From contig JANRJO010000042.1 in the NCBI GenBank assembly GCA_033763935.1, forward strand, positions 145,588 through 209,587: 64,000 nucleotides of DNA, read 5' to 3'. Below are positions 50,810 to 60,687 of this stretch, in pieces. Source of the stretch: DALYJJ01 sp033763935 (GTDB lineage Bacteria; Acidobacteriota; Terriglobia; Bryobacterales; Bryobacteraceae). The first letter of the stretch is position 1. The number at the start of each line of letters is the position of its first letter. The notes below the pieces were generated by a model. It did no database searches. It worked only from the letters and a program-made list of their open reading frames with translations, and was not told the DNA's origin. The position numbers were made by a program, and so were the translations under genes.

Positions 50810-53067
50810 AACCCTACCTTCACCTCCACCGATACCTGCCGCCCGGGCGCCAGCGCCGTCCCCGAAAACAACCCTCCAAAGTTGATCAGGTTCAGCCGGT
50901 CCGTCAGGTTCCGCCCGCTCACCTGCACCTGCGCCCCACGCCACACCCGCACTCCCAACGCCGCATCCACGCTCCAGTTCGGCCGCACCCGCCCGCGCTC
51001 AAAATCCACTCGAGACGCAACCCGCTTCGGCAACTCTCCCTCTCCCTCGTCCTCCGCCTCAAACGGCAGCCCGCTCCCGCATCGCCACCCGCCCATCGCC
51101 CATACCCGCCCGCCCCTTGCCCACCTCACTTGCGCCGCCGCCGTATTCCGCTGGTCCTGGCTGATCGCAAACCGCCGCGCCACGTCCCGCAGTTCCTCCG
51201 CTTCGCCGCCCTCCAGGAACAAACCCCCCGTCACCGGTGACTGTGCCGTCCCCGTCATGTTCGCCCAACTCGCAAAACCGCTCCACCCCCGCCATCCCAG
51301 CCACTCCACCCGTGCCTCCGTCCCCTCCACGCGCGCGCTCTCGAACGTGATCGGGAACGACACTCCTGTATTCAGAAAGACGTCGTCGTCCGCGAAGTTC
51401 CGGAACCGGCGCCAGTAATGGCTCACATCGATCCGCGCCCGTCGCCCCACCGCCTTCCGCACACCCACCTCGTAGAAATCTCCCCGCGTCGGCGGCACCG
51501 CCAGCGCCCCTTCCAACTCATCCAGCCCCAGCCCCGTCGCGGCGCTGCTCAGCAGCAGGTTCTCCATCGGCGGCGGCTGAAACACCCGGTCGTAGGAAGC
51601 CCGCAACTGCAGGCCCAGCGTCCCGGAAAACCAGCTCACAGCCGCTCGCGGGCTCGCCGCCCAGTCTCGTACCAGCAGCCGGTACCGGTCCACACGTGCT
51701 CCCAACGCCGCCGTCAAGCCTCCCCACTGCACCCGGTCTTGCACGAACGCTGACCATTCCACGCTTCGCCGCCGCCCCCGAAAATCGATCTCCTCCTCCG
51801 GCAGCACAAACCGCTCCCGGATCGCCGCCGTCCGCACGTCCCCACCCCACTTCAGGGAATGCCTAGCGCTCACCCACGACACCCCTCCCGACACCGCCGC
51901 CTCCCTGAACCCCCGGTCCTGCGCCACCTGCACCGGCGTCGCCAGCGCGTTGCTCCACAACGCCGCGTCGACGTCGCGCACCATCGCCTGCGCCGATCCC
52001 AGCGCCCGCGCCGAAAACACACGCCGGTACTGCACCTGCCCCGCCGTCTCCCCGCTCGTCCGGTCTTGCCGCTGTCCTGCCGCCTCCTGCTCCGCCGTGT
52101 TCGGTACCAGGAATCGCGTCCGATTGCTGCGCAGCAGAATGCTCAACGCGTCCCGCTCGCCGAACGTCCGGTCCCATCGCACGCTGCCCCCCGCCGCGCT
52201 CGCCGAATTCGTATAGTTCTCCTCCACCGGCGGATCCAGGTATCGCCCCGTCCTCCCCCCGCGCGCTTGCGCCGTAACCGTGCTCCGCTCCCCGCGCCAC
52301 TGCCCCAGCAGCCACCCCGCGGCCGTCCCGTTCGGCCCCGCCTGCATCGCCGCGCTTCCGCCTGTCCTCTCCACGCGCCGCGAATCCAGCATGATCACCC
52401 CGCCCAACCGCCGCCCGAACTCCGCCGGAATCCCGCCCGTCAGTGCGCTCACCGCTTCCATCTCCGCTACCTCGAACGGCGGCGCAAAGGCCGGCGACCG
52501 GTTGTCGTACAGCGGCATCCCGTCCACCACGTACTGCGTGTCGTACTCCGATCCCCGCGGATGCAGCACCGCATTCGCCTCCAACAACCAACCCGGCATC
52601 GTCGTGATCGCGTCGATCACGCTCCGCCCCAGCGTCGTCCCGGCTGCGGCCTCCAGCTGCTGCCGCCCCGCCCTCGTCAGCGTCCCTGTCTCCCGCGGGT
52701 CCAGTAGCGGCGGCCCTTCGCGTACTTCCACCGCTGACTCCACCGTCGCTACCTCCAGCCGAACCTCCACCTCCAGCGGCACCGCGGAGCGAATGTCCAC
52801 CACCCGCGTCTCCGCCCCGAATCCCGGCTGCGTAACCCCTACCTCGTAGCGCCCCTGCGGAATGCGCGCAAAGCGAACCCGCCCAGCGCCGTCCGCGCGC
52901 TCCTCGCTGCGCAACCCTCCACCCCACAGCCGCACCGCCGCCGGCACGCCCCGCCCCGTCGCGTCCCGCACGGAAACCCGCAACTCTCCCTCCAGCACTT
53001 GCCCCGCGCCGCTCCCCGCCGCCAGCAGGAGAAGGCTAACCCAACAGCCGGTCCGCAATCCGCTCAC
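50806..53067 (-). CDS. TonB-dependent outer-membrane receptor with N-terminal Ig-like domain
   Basis: 753 residues from the GTG at 53067 (a signal-like VSLLLLAAGSGAGQ follows shortly). The N-terminal carboxypeptidase-regulatory-like domain (GELRVSVRDATGRGVPAAVRL) is typical of acidobacterial TonB transporters. It is followed by the plug (QYVVDGMPLYDNRSPAF, GGIPAEFGRRLGG) and a 22-strand-type barrel rich in W/Y/R. It ends VSVEVKVGF with a C-terminal Phe. The substrate is unknown. Its start lies inside the wecB 3' end (32-base overlap); a start at 53115 would overlap further. Confidence 0.88.
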   Translation of the reverse strand: MSGLRTGCWVSLLLLAAGSGAGQVLEGELRVSVRDATGRGVPAAVRLWGGGLRSEERADGAGRVRFARIPQGRYEVGVTQPGFGAETRVVDIRSAVPLEVEVRLEVATVESAVEVREGPPLLDPRETGTLTRAGRQQLEAAAGTTLGRSVIDAITTMPGWLLEANAVLHPRGSEYDTQYVVDGMPLYDNRSPAFAPPFEVAEMEAVSALTGGIPAEFGRRLGGVIMLDSRRVERTGGSAAMQAGPNGTAAGWLLGQWRGERSTVTAQARGGRTGRYLDPPVEENYTNSASAAGGSVRWDRTFGERDALSILLRSNRTRFLVPNTAEQEAAGQRQDRTSGETAGQVQYRRVFSARALGSAQAMVRDVDAALWSNALATPVQVAQDRGFREAAVSGGVSWVSARHSLKWGGDVRTAAIRERFVLPEEEIDFRGRRRSVEWSAFVQDRVQWGGLTAALGARVDRYRLLVRDWAASPRAAVSWFSGTLGLQLRASYDRVFQPPPMENLLLSSAATGLGLDELEGALAVPPTRGDFYEVGVRKAVGRRARIDVSHYWRRFRNFADDDVFLNTGVSFPITFESARVEGTEARVEWLGWRGWSGFASWANMTGTAQSPVTGGLFLEGGEAEELRDVARRFAISQDQRNTAAAQVRWARGGRVWAMGGWRCGSGLPFEAEDEGEGELPKRVASRVDFERGRVRPNWSVDAALGVRVWRGAQVQVSGRNLTDRLNLINFGGLFSGTALAPGRQVSVEVKVGF

Positions 53068-54085
53068 TCGCGCGTCCGTCCCCAAACGGATTCGCAATCC
53101 CCGCCCGCCGCGCATACTCCTCCTCCCGTGACGCCAGCAGCTCTACCTCACCCAGTATCCGCCCGCGGTCCGTCCCTACCAGCACCGCTGTCCCCGCCTC
53201 AACCGCCTCCGGCCGCTCCGTCGTCTCTCGCAGCACCAGCACCGGCTTCCCTAACGAAGGAGCCTCCTCCTGAATGCCGCCTGAGTCCGTCAGAATCAGC
53301 CACGCCGAATCGAGCAGCGCCACAAACTCGCGGTACTCCAGCGGCTCCGTCAACACCACTCCCTTGCACCCCCGCAGCCGCTCAAACGCGGCTTTCACCA
53401 CCGGGTTCGGATGCACCGGCAGAACCACCTCGAATCCGCGCGCCGCCAACTCCCGCAGCGTTTCCGCCAGCACGTCCAGCTCCCCGTGATTCTCCCGCCG
53501 GTGAATCGTCACCACAATGCGCCGCGCGCCGTCGCAAATCGAAGCCGCCGACCCGCCCCGTACCAGCAGCAACGCATCGATCCCCGTATTCCCCGTCACG
53601 CATATGCTCCCCGCCGCGATCCCCTCCGCCCGCAGGTTTTCCGCCGCCCGCTCCGTCGGTGCAAAATGCAGCGCCGCCAGCCTCCCGATCAGCAGCCGGT
53701 TCGCCTCCTCCGGAAACGGGTGATCCAGGTTCCACGTCCTCAGCCCCGCCTCCACGTGCGCGCACCGCAGCCTCCGGTAGAAGGAGGCCAGCGCCCCGCA
53801 GAACGCCGATGTCGTGTCCCCCTGCACCAGCACCCAGTCCGGCCGCAGCTCACCCAGTGCGCCGTCCAACCCCGTCAGAATCGATGCCGCCGACTCCGCC
53901 AGCGATCCCCCTTCGCACCGCAATTCCACATCCGGCGCCAGCCCGAACACCCCCAGCATCGTCCGCGCCATCTCCGGATGCTGCCCGGTCCCCACGATTG
54001 TCGTCCGCACACCACGCCCACGGAGTTCCAGCACCACCGGCGCCAGCTTGATCGCCTCCGGCCTCGTCCCCACCACCACCGCCAC
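53036..54085 (-). CDS. wecB: UDP-N-acetylglucosamine 2-epimerase (non-hydrolysing)
   Basis: 349 residues from the GTG at 54085, preceded by GGGGAG. The sequence VAVVVGTRPEAIKLAPVV is the usual N terminus. Further motifs: GTGQHPEM, VQGDTTSAF, HVEAGLRT, HPFPEEANRLL, TGNTGID, IHRRENHG and LTDSGGIQEEA, all expected for the WecB family that makes UDP-ManNAc for surface polysaccharides. There are no other polysaccharide genes around it. It lies 13 bases after the flavocytochrome gene. Confidence 0.95.
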   Translation of the reverse strand: MAVVVGTRPEAIKLAPVVLELRGRGVRTTIVGTGQHPEMARTMLGVFGLAPDVELRCEGGSLAESAASILTGLDGALGELRPDWVLVQGDTTSAFCGALASFYRRLRCAHVEAGLRTWNLDHPFPEEANRLLIGRLAALHFAPTERAAENLRAEGIAAGSICVTGNTGIDALLLVRGGSAASICDGARRIVVTIHRRENHGELDVLAETLRELAARGFEVVLPVHPNPVVKAAFERLRGCKGVVLTEPLEYREFVALLDSAWLILTDSGGIQEEAPSLGKPVLVLRETTERPEAVEAGTAVLVGTDRGRILGEVELLASREEEYARRAGIANPFGDGRASERIADRLLG

Positions 54086-54098
54086 GCCGCTCCCCACC

Positions 54099-55862
54099 TC
54101 ACTGGCCCCCGGAGTGACAGCGTTCGCACGCCGCAATCTGCGCCACCGCATCCGTCCGGTGCTGCTCCGCCACAAACGGCGCCATCTCGCTGTGGCAACT
54201 GCCGCACTCCCAGGCCCGCTTCTCTGCCACCTCGTGAACTCGCTCGAAGTGCCAGTAGCCTTTCCGCCGCGCCCCGACAAGTGTTGCCATGGGATGGCAC
54301 GACGCGCACTCGGCCGCCGCCGGCGACGATCTCTGCCGGGCAGGCGCCAATGGCCGCGGAATCTCCTGCCCTGTACCCCGCGCCGGCTTCGCCAGCCGCT
54401 GTCCCAGAATCCGCCCCTGCAGAATCGAGGGCCCCAGAAACGTGCCCTCCAATCCGGCCTTCCCGTTCAGCCCGTTGAACCCGGTCACCTCGCCCACTGC
54501 ATAGAGGTTCGGAATCGGTTCGCGCCGCTTGTTCAGAACCCGGCACTCCAGGTCCACCGCAATCCCACCCATGCTCTTGCGCGTCATCGGATACACCGGC
54601 ACCGCGTAAAACGGCGCCTTCGCCACCGGCGGGATCGCGGGACGCCCCGGTCGAGCCGATGGCGGGTTGCTCGCGTCGAACCACCCGAAACTCGCATCGG
54701 TTCCTTCCTCCACAGAGCGATTGAACCGCCCGATGGTCGCCACGAAACCGCTCACCGGCCATCCCGCCAGTTGCGCCAATTGCTCCAATGAGTCCGCCTT
54801 GTGTACCAGTCGCGGGTCGTTCAGGATCAGTTCGTCCACTCGCTTCGGATCGGCCCAGTCCGTGCCCGAAATGAACATCGGCTGACGGCCGTTGGCGTCG
54901 AAAACCACCCACGCACGGCCGCCCGGTTGCTCCAGCATCCGCTTCAGCAGAACACCCGCTCCCCAGGACTCGTTCGCAAAGCGCTCTCCCTTGGCGTTAA
55001 TCCACACCGCCACCGGGTTCAGCAGGTTGAGGCCGCGATTGCTGCCCGGCGAACGCGGATCCGGCACGCCCGCCGGGTAGTTCCATTGATGATCGAGCCG
55101 CTCGATCGCCGCCCCCGCTCGCCGCGCCAGGCCAAGCCCCGAACCATGAGCATTCGTCCCCGCGCCGATCAGGATCTTCCCCGGCATCCCAAGCTCGCGC
55201 GGCCAGTGCTCCTTCACCAGTTCCAGGTTGCTCTGAAACCCGCCGGTGGCCAGAACAATCGCCTGGGCCGTCATCCGGAACGGCTTGCCCGTCCGCTCGT
55301 TCACACCCGCCACGCCGCGAATCCAGCCCCCCTCTTCCGTCAATTCCGTGATCCGCGTGTTCCAGTGAAAACTGACTCTCCCCGACCGCAGGCACTCGCG
55401 ATAGATCGGCTCCACCAACCCAAAGCCCCGCCGCGGATTCACATGGAACCGCGCCACCGAGTTGCCGTTGAGCAGCAGAAGGCGGTTGAACTTCACGCCG
55501 AGCCCCGCCAGCCAGTCGTGAATGTCACGGCGCGAGCGGTCCACATACTGCTTCACCCAGGCCTCGTTCGCGTCACTGCCCCACCGCAGAAAATCCTGGT
55601 ATGCGAGTTCCGGCGAGTCCTTTGCCCCGGACTCCTCCTGCAGCGGCGTCCCGATCAACGCCAGCCCGCCCTCCGACACCACCGCGTGACCCCCAAAGAC
55701 CGACGCCAGATCCACCACCGCCACCCGCGCGCCCCCCCGGGCTGCTTCGAGCGCCGTCGTTAGTCCCGCGATACCGGCCCCCACCACGATCACGTCCGGC
55801 TGCCGCGCCTCGGCCCCCAATAGGCCGCACGCGCCCGCCAGCCCCAGAATCAGCCGGTACAT
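54099..55862 (-). CDS. Flavocytochrome c: FAD oxidoreductase with three C-terminal heme motifs
   Basis: 587 residues. A signal segment (MYRLILGLAGACGLLGA) precedes the FAD-binding VIVVGAGIAGLTTALEAARGG. It is a fumarate-reductase/3-ketosteroid-dehydrogenase-type flavoprotein (VFGGHAVVSEGG, ATGGFQSN, GLEGTFLGPSILQGRILGQ). The C-terminal ~70 residues carry CASCH (519-523), CGSCH (553-557) and CERCH (579-583), three c-type hemes. In known flavocytochromes c the heme domain is N-terminal, so this order is reversed. It probably reduces a periplasmic organic acceptor using electrons from the quinol pool. The substrate is unknown. Confidence 0.88.
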   Translation of the reverse strand: MYRLILGLAGACGLLGAEARQPDVIVVGAGIAGLTTALEAARGGARVAVVDLASVFGGHAVVSEGGLALIGTPLQEESGAKDSPELAYQDFLRWGSDANEAWVKQYVDRSRRDIHDWLAGLGVKFNRLLLLNGNSVARFHVNPRRGFGLVEPIYRECLRSGRVSFHWNTRITELTEEGGWIRGVAGVNERTGKPFRMTAQAIVLATGGFQSNLELVKEHWPRELGMPGKILIGAGTNAHGSGLGLARRAGAAIERLDHQWNYPAGVPDPRSPGSNRGLNLLNPVAVWINAKGERFANESWGAGVLLKRMLEQPGGRAWVVFDANGRQPMFISGTDWADPKRVDELILNDPRLVHKADSLEQLAQLAGWPVSGFVATIGRFNRSVEEGTDASFGWFDASNPPSARPGRPAIPPVAKAPFYAVPVYPMTRKSMGGIAVDLECRVLNKRREPIPNLYAVGEVTGFNGLNGKAGLEGTFLGPSILQGRILGQRLAKPARGTGQEIPRPLAPARQRSSPAAAECASCHPMATLVGARRKGYWHFERVHEVAEKRAWECGSCHSEMAPFVAEQHRTDAVAQIAACERCHSGGQ

Positions 55863-55899
55863 CGCGCCAGCCTACCATATGCCCTGATCATCGCCCGCT

Positions 55900-57450
55900 T
55901 CATCGCTGCTGCCGCTGCAGGTCCAGGTCGTGGTAATCGAAGCTGAAATCCGCCAGTGCCGACGTCGCCTCCATCTTCACCCGCTCCACCGCCCCCGCCC
56001 GGTCCAGCAGGAACGTCACCCACGCATCCGGAATCGTGTTGTCGCGAAACACCGCCTTGTACGTGTCATGGTGCCAGTGCGATAAATCCGCCACCATCCC
56101 CGGCGTCTGCTCGAAGTTCATCATCAGCCGCCCGCCGTCTTCCTTCACGGACACCTTCCCGTACCACGCATCCCGATACTCCCCCGCATACTTCCCCGCC
56201 GCCAGCGACGGCCTCGTGTCCCGCGCCCGCGCGTCCTCCTGCTTCTTCTCCGCCTCCTTCGCCCGCTTCATCCGCTCCTCGCGCTGCTTCGCGTAGATCC
56301 CGATCCAGTCCGTCCCCGGCAGCCCGAAGTAGTGGTCCAGCACGTGGTAGTAGATCGACGCCATCGCCCCCGTCTCCTCCTGGTTCGTCAGGATCACGAT
56401 CCCCAGCTTCTCCTCCGGAACCAGCAGCGTATTCGACACCATCCCCGTCAGCGCCCCGCCGTGCGCCACCAGCTTCCGACCCTTGTAGTCCCTCAGCGAC
56501 CACCCCAGCCCGTACGCCGCAAAATTAGCCTTCGTCGCCGCCAGCGCCCCCGTCGGCTCGCTCACCGCAATCACCGTCTGCGCCGCCCACATCTCCCGCG
56601 ACACCGCCTCCGAAAACAACCGCTTCCCGCCCTCCATCTCCCCCCGCTTCAGCTGCACCGCCACCCACTTCGCCAGCTCCTCTACGTTCGACCGCACGCC
56701 CGCCGCCGCCGCCCACGTATCGTCCTTCGTCATCGCAATCGGCCGCAGCGTCCCTTCCAGCCTCCACCCGCGCGAATGCGGCGCCGCCGCGTTGTCCCCC
56801 GCCTTCAGCCCCACCGACGTCATCCGTGAGGCATTCATCCCGAGCGGCGCAAAGATCCGCTGCTTCACGAAGTCGTCGTACGATATCCCCGAAGCCGCCC
56901 GCACCACCTCCCCCGCCACGACAAACATCAGGTTGTTATACGCGTACTTCGACCGGATACTCGTCGCCGCCCGCAAATGCCTCGCGCCTTCCAATACCTG
57001 CGCCCGCGTGAACGTCGTGTCCGGCCAGTACATCAGGTCCCCCGCTCCCAGTCCCAGCCCCGACCGGTGACACAACAGGTCCCGCACCGTCAGCTCCCGC
57101 GTCACCCACGGATCCGCCAGCGCAAACGAGGGCAGATGCTTCTGCACCGGATCGTCCCACTTCACCTTCCCCTCGTCCACCAGGATCGCCAGCGCCGCCG
57201 CCGTAAACGCCTTCGTGTTGGAAGCGATCCCGAACAGCGTCTTCGCATCCACCGCCGCCGCCTCCCCTAACCGCCGCACCCCATACCCCCGCAGCACCAC
57301 CGCCTTCCCGTCCTTCACAATCCCCACGGCAATCCCCGGCACATCAAACGTCGCCCGCACCCGCTCCACCCATGCATCCAGGTCCGCCGGCTGCCCCAAG
57401 GCACAAGCCGCCGCCATCACGAAAACAAGCAACACTCGCATGACCCGCAT
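55900..57450 (-). CDS. Serine hydrolase, class C beta-lactamase/esterase family, exported
   Basis: 516 residues with a signal peptide (VLLVFVMAAACALG). SxxK at S77-N-T-K80 (GIASNTKAF), YxN at Y171-N-N173 (AYNNLMF), and the HGG motif (KLVAHGGALTG) complete the penicillin-binding fold. The C-terminal ~120 residues look like DUF3471 (YAGEYRDAWYGKVSV). Such proteins cut D-amino-acid peptides or esters rather than beta-lactams. A second ATG lies three codons in (57441). Confidence 0.9.
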   Translation of the reverse strand: MRVMRVLLVFVMAAACALGQPADLDAWVERVRATFDVPGIAVGIVKDGKAVVLRGYGVRRLGEAAAVDAKTLFGIASNTKAFTAAALAILVDEGKVKWDDPVQKHLPSFALADPWVTRELTVRDLLCHRSGLGLGAGDLMYWPDTTFTRAQVLEGARHLRAATSIRSKYAYNNLMFVVAGEVVRAASGISYDDFVKQRIFAPLGMNASRMTSVGLKAGDNAAAPHSRGWRLEGTLRPIAMTKDDTWAAAAGVRSNVEELAKWVAVQLKRGEMEGGKRLFSEAVSREMWAAQTVIAVSEPTGALAATKANFAAYGLGWSLRDYKGRKLVAHGGALTGMVSNTLLVPEEKLGIVILTNQEETGAMASIYYHVLDHYFGLPGTDWIGIYAKQREERMKRAKEAEKKQEDARARDTRPSLAAGKYAGEYRDAWYGKVSVKEDGGRLMMNFEQTPGMVADLSHWHHDTYKAVFRDNTIPDAWVTFLLDRAGAVERVKMEATSALADFSFDYHDLDLQRQQR

Positions 57451-57523
57451 TCTCTCCCACCTTACGCCAGGCAGGGGATTCCCGTTCCTTCAGAGGCGCG
57501 GCCTGAACCTCGCCTCCTCCCCT

Positions 57524-60223
57524 CTATTCCTGCCGAAGCGCCGTCACCGGATCCACCCGCGACGCTCGCCACGCCGGCCATAGTGCGGCAGCACCCGGAA
57601 TCGCAATCAGCGCTGCCATTGCCCCCAGCAGCGAACCCCAATCATCAGGCCTCACCTCAAACAGCATCGCGCCGAGGAACCGGGTTCCCGCCGCCACCGC
57701 CGGAACGCCAATCGCCAGCCCCGCTGCGATGACCACCACTGCGTCGCGAACCACGTGCCAGATGACGCGCCCTCGCGACGCTCCCAGCGCGATGCGAACT
57801 CCCAGTTCGGGCGTGCGCCGGGCCACCGCGTACGACAGAACGCCAAACAGCCCAAAGCTCGCCAGCCCGAGCGCCAGAACACCAAACGCGGACGTGAGCG
57901 CCAACACCAGCCGTTCCTGGCTCAGGTTCCGGCTGACCTGCTCCTCGAGCGGAATCATCCGCGAGATCGGCAGCCTCGGTTCCGCTTCGGCAATGGCTCG
58001 GCGAACCGCATCGGCCACTTGCCGCGGTTCGCCGCTCGTCCGGACTTCGATCGTACCTGCGCCCAACGGGTATCGCTCCAGCGGAAAGAAGGCCATCGGC
58101 TCCGCCGCCTCCCGCACATTGAGCACACGTGCGTTGCCGGCGATCCCAACAATCTCCGTGTCAAGCTTCCCGTCATCTCCAAAACGTTTGCCGAGAGCGC
58201 GGCCCCCAGGGAAGTATCGGCGGGCCAACGCTTCATTCACCACCGCCACCTTGTGAGCGGCCGCCTCTTGGTCCCGTTCAGTAAAGAAGCGCCCCTCCAG
58301 AAGTCGCATTCCTACCGTGCTGAAGTAATCGGCGCTCACCAGGTTGTTGAGGAAGCCCGGGTCCTCCCCACGGCGCGGCTGATAACCCTCGAACACAATA
58401 TCGCTGCTGAACGATCTGCATCCGCTCAGAAGACCGCACATCGCCAGGGCTGCCGACCTCACTCCGGGTACCGAGTTCAAGCGCTCGATGATCCTACGGC
58501 TCAGTTCCGCCGTCTGATCGGGCATGTAACCGGCAGCGCCAGGGTTGATGGTGATCGACAGAATATGCTCCTGATCAAGCCCCAGGTCAACGTGAAGAAG
58601 GTTCTGAAAGCTTCGGCCAAGCAGTACGGTTCCGGTCACCAGCACGAGGGAAACCGCGATCTGCAGTGCCACCAGCACACGCGCTTGCCCGCTGCCCGCC
58701 CCGCCCGAAACGCTCCGCGCCGTCGCCTTCAAAGCGTCGGTAACCTCCACTCTCGTCGAACGCAGCGCGGGCGCCACGGCGAACAACAGGCCGGTGGCCA
58801 AGGCGACCGCGGCCGTGAATGCCAGCACCCGCCAATCGATAGCAGCCTCGAAGGGAGCGGGGCCCCGCCCGGACACCGTCGCCATTCGGATCACCAGGTC
58901 GCCCGCCCATCGCGCGATGGCGATTGCCGCCAGAGCCGCGGCTCCAACCAGCAGCAGTCCCTCCGTCAGCAGTTGCTGAAGCAGCCGCAGGCGCCCGGCG
59001 CCCAGGGCTTGTCGCACCGCAATCTCGCGCTGGCGTCCGGCTGCCCGCGCCAGCAGCAGGTTAACAGCGTTGGCGCATGCCGTCAGCAGCACCAGGCCCG
59101 CCATTCCCAAAAGGATGTACAACGGCCGGGTGAACCGCTCGCGGAGACTCGAAAAACCGGCGTCGAAACGCTGCAGCGCGAGCCGTTGCTGGAGTACCAG
59201 GCGTCTCTCTTCAGAAGCTCCCGCCGTCTGCGCCATGCGCGCCAGTTCGCGTGCAAACACAGCATTTAGTGCGGTAACAACGCCTTCCTCACCACCCGCC
59301 GCGCTCCTCACGGCAATGTCGAGCCATCGGATCCTCTCCTGGGGCATCCAAGGCTTACGTGTCTCCGCCGAGTCTGCGCTGAAATTTTGGGAATAGCGGA
59401 TGTCATGTTGCATCGCCAGCGGAATCCACACGTCTGTCGGCGCCTCCAGCCAAACGCCTGAAAAACCCCGCCCAGCGACCCCTACAATCGTGAATCGGAT
59501 TCCGTTCAGTGAGATCTCGGTTCCCAGAATGTCATCCCGCCCTCCGAACTGCCGCTGCCAGTACCCATGACTGATCACTGCCACCGGATGCGCTCCCGGT
59601 TGGCGGTTATCTTGCGGCGTGAGCGGCCGCCCCAGGATCGTCGACACTCGCAGCACGCTAAAGTACTCCCCCGAAACAGGCTGCACGGGCGTCGCCTCCG
59701 TGCTCGACTCGCCGATTCGCGTATCCAGCCGCGCTACCCGGCCCATCGCCGCCATCGTCCCGCCCGCCGCTGCGCTGCGTAGCCGCTCGAACATCGGCCA
59801 GGAGAAGCGCTGCTGCACCGGCAATCGGGACTCTACGCGCAGCAGCGATAACTGCTCCGGATTCGGAACCGGCAACGCCCGCAGCGTCACCACGTTCAGC
59901 AGCGAGAAGATCGCCGTATTGGCCCCGATGCCCAGAGCCAGCGTTAGTACGATCGTGGCCGCGAACACCCGGTTCCTGCCCAACGTACGCACCGCATAAC
60001 GCAGATCCTCGCGAATCATCCGCCCGTGTTCCTTCGGCGCTTCCACGGCAAGCCCCGCCAGAGCCTCCAGCCACACGCGCACCCGTTCCCCTGCGCCCGT
60101 CGCGTTCCGGTAACGGTCGATGAAGGCAAGCGTCATCTCGCGGCCGTACTCATCCCGAAAGCCCCCCGGGTAGAGCGTCAGAAGCCGTTCGAAAATACGT
60201 GCGGTCCAGTTCCTGCCCGGCAT
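57524..60223 (-). CDS. ADOP-family duplicated permease (MacB/FtsX-like)
   Basis: 899 residues from the ATG at 60223. The N-terminal segment LLTLYPGGFRDEYGREM is a hallmark of acidobacterial ADOP. Then come a MacB-type periplasmic domain, FtsX-type helices (TCANAVNLLLARAAGRQREIAVRQALGAGRLRLL), and a second MacB_PCD/FtsX pair at the C terminus (RTPELGVRIALGASRGRVIW), giving the duplicated eight-helix layout. No ATPase is nearby, as expected for ADOP ('orphan'). It starts 4 bases after the PadR gene. Function is thought to relate to export of small molecules; not established here. Confidence 0.93.
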   Translation of the reverse strand: MPGRNWTARIFERLLTLYPGGFRDEYGREMTLAFIDRYRNATGAGERVRVWLEALAGLAVEAPKEHGRMIREDLRYAVRTLGRNRVFAATIVLTLALGIGANTAIFSLLNVVTLRALPVPNPEQLSLLRVESRLPVQQRFSWPMFERLRSAAAGGTMAAMGRVARLDTRIGESSTEATPVQPVSGEYFSVLRVSTILGRPLTPQDNRQPGAHPVAVISHGYWQRQFGGRDDILGTEISLNGIRFTIVGVAGRGFSGVWLEAPTDVWIPLAMQHDIRYSQNFSADSAETRKPWMPQERIRWLDIAVRSAAGGEEGVVTALNAVFARELARMAQTAGASEERRLVLQQRLALQRFDAGFSSLRERFTRPLYILLGMAGLVLLTACANAVNLLLARAAGRQREIAVRQALGAGRLRLLQQLLTEGLLLVGAAALAAIAIARWAGDLVIRMATVSGRGPAPFEAAIDWRVLAFTAAVALATGLLFAVAPALRSTRVEVTDALKATARSVSGGAGSGQARVLVALQIAVSLVLVTGTVLLGRSFQNLLHVDLGLDQEHILSITINPGAAGYMPDQTAELSRRIIERLNSVPGVRSAALAMCGLLSGCRSFSSDIVFEGYQPRRGEDPGFLNNLVSADYFSTVGMRLLEGRFFTERDQEAAAHKVAVVNEALARRYFPGGRALGKRFGDDGKLDTEIVGIAGNARVLNVREAAEPMAFFPLERYPLGAGTIEVRTSGEPRQVADAVRRAIAEAEPRLPISRMIPLEEQVSRNLSQERLVLALTSAFGVLALGLASFGLFGVLSYAVARRTPELGVRIALGASRGRVIWHVVRDAVVVIAAGLAIGVPAVAAGTRFLGAMLFEVRPDDWGSLLGAMAALIAIPGAAALWPAWRASRVDPVTALRQE

Positions 60224-60227
60224 ACCG

Positions 60228-60602
60228 TCAACTCCTTCGCGGCAGCAGCCCCGTAGCACGCGCATCCGCCAGCAGCCTCTCCAGTCGCCGCGCCTCGGCC
60301 ATCGCCACCTTGCGGCCAAGCACCGTCAGCCGATAGTACCGGCGGCGCTCGTCGTCGTGCTCCGGATCGGGACGTTCCGCCAGCTCTTCGATCAACCCCT
60401 GCTCGAGCAGTCTTCGGATCGATGCATAGAGACTGCTGGGACTCAGCCGAAGCGCTCCCCCCGTGCGTTCCGCCACGTCCTGCATCACCGAGTACCCGTG
60501 CCGGTCCCGGTCGGCAAGTGAGACCAGAATGTGGAACGTGTCCCGGTGCAGGGGAAGAAAAGACTCCGGCGAGGGTTCCACCGGCGTGCGGCGTGGCGGC
60601 AT
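60228..60602 (-). CDS. PadR-family transcriptional regulator
   Basis: 124 residues. Winged-helix PadR: HILVSLADRDRHGYSVMQDVAERTGGALRLSPSSLYASIRRLLEQGLI, followed by the DNA wing (DDERRRYYRLTVLGRKV). In acidobacteria such regulators precede and repress ADOP genes. A 24-base perfect palindrome lies 15-38 bases upstream of its ATG, suggesting autorepression of the PadR-ADOP operon. Confidence 0.95.
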   Translation of the reverse strand: MPPRRTPVEPSPESFLPLHRDTFHILVSLADRDRHGYSVMQDVAERTGGALRLSPSSLYASIRRLLEQGLIEELAERPDPEHDDERRRYYRLTVLGRKVAMAEARRLERLLADARATGLLPRRS

Positions 60603-60610
60603 GGCTCACA

Positions 60611-60640
60611 CTATAGCAGATCCTGCTATAGCAGGATCTG
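60611..60640. promoter_or_regulatory. PadR operator / promoter: overlapping palindromes
   Basis: A perfect 24-base palindrome (60617-60640; half-site CAGATCCTGCTA) overlaps a second near-perfect 21-base one (60611-60631, arms CTATAGCAG/CTGCTATAG). The minus strand also contains TATAGT (60610-60615), a possible -10 box only 7 bases before the padR ATG, so the operator covers the promoter and the mRNA may be leaderless. Confidence 0.65.
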
Positions 60641-60687
60641 GATGTTTTTCTCCGGCCTCCTGCGCGACCGTCCAATCCACGAACCCG

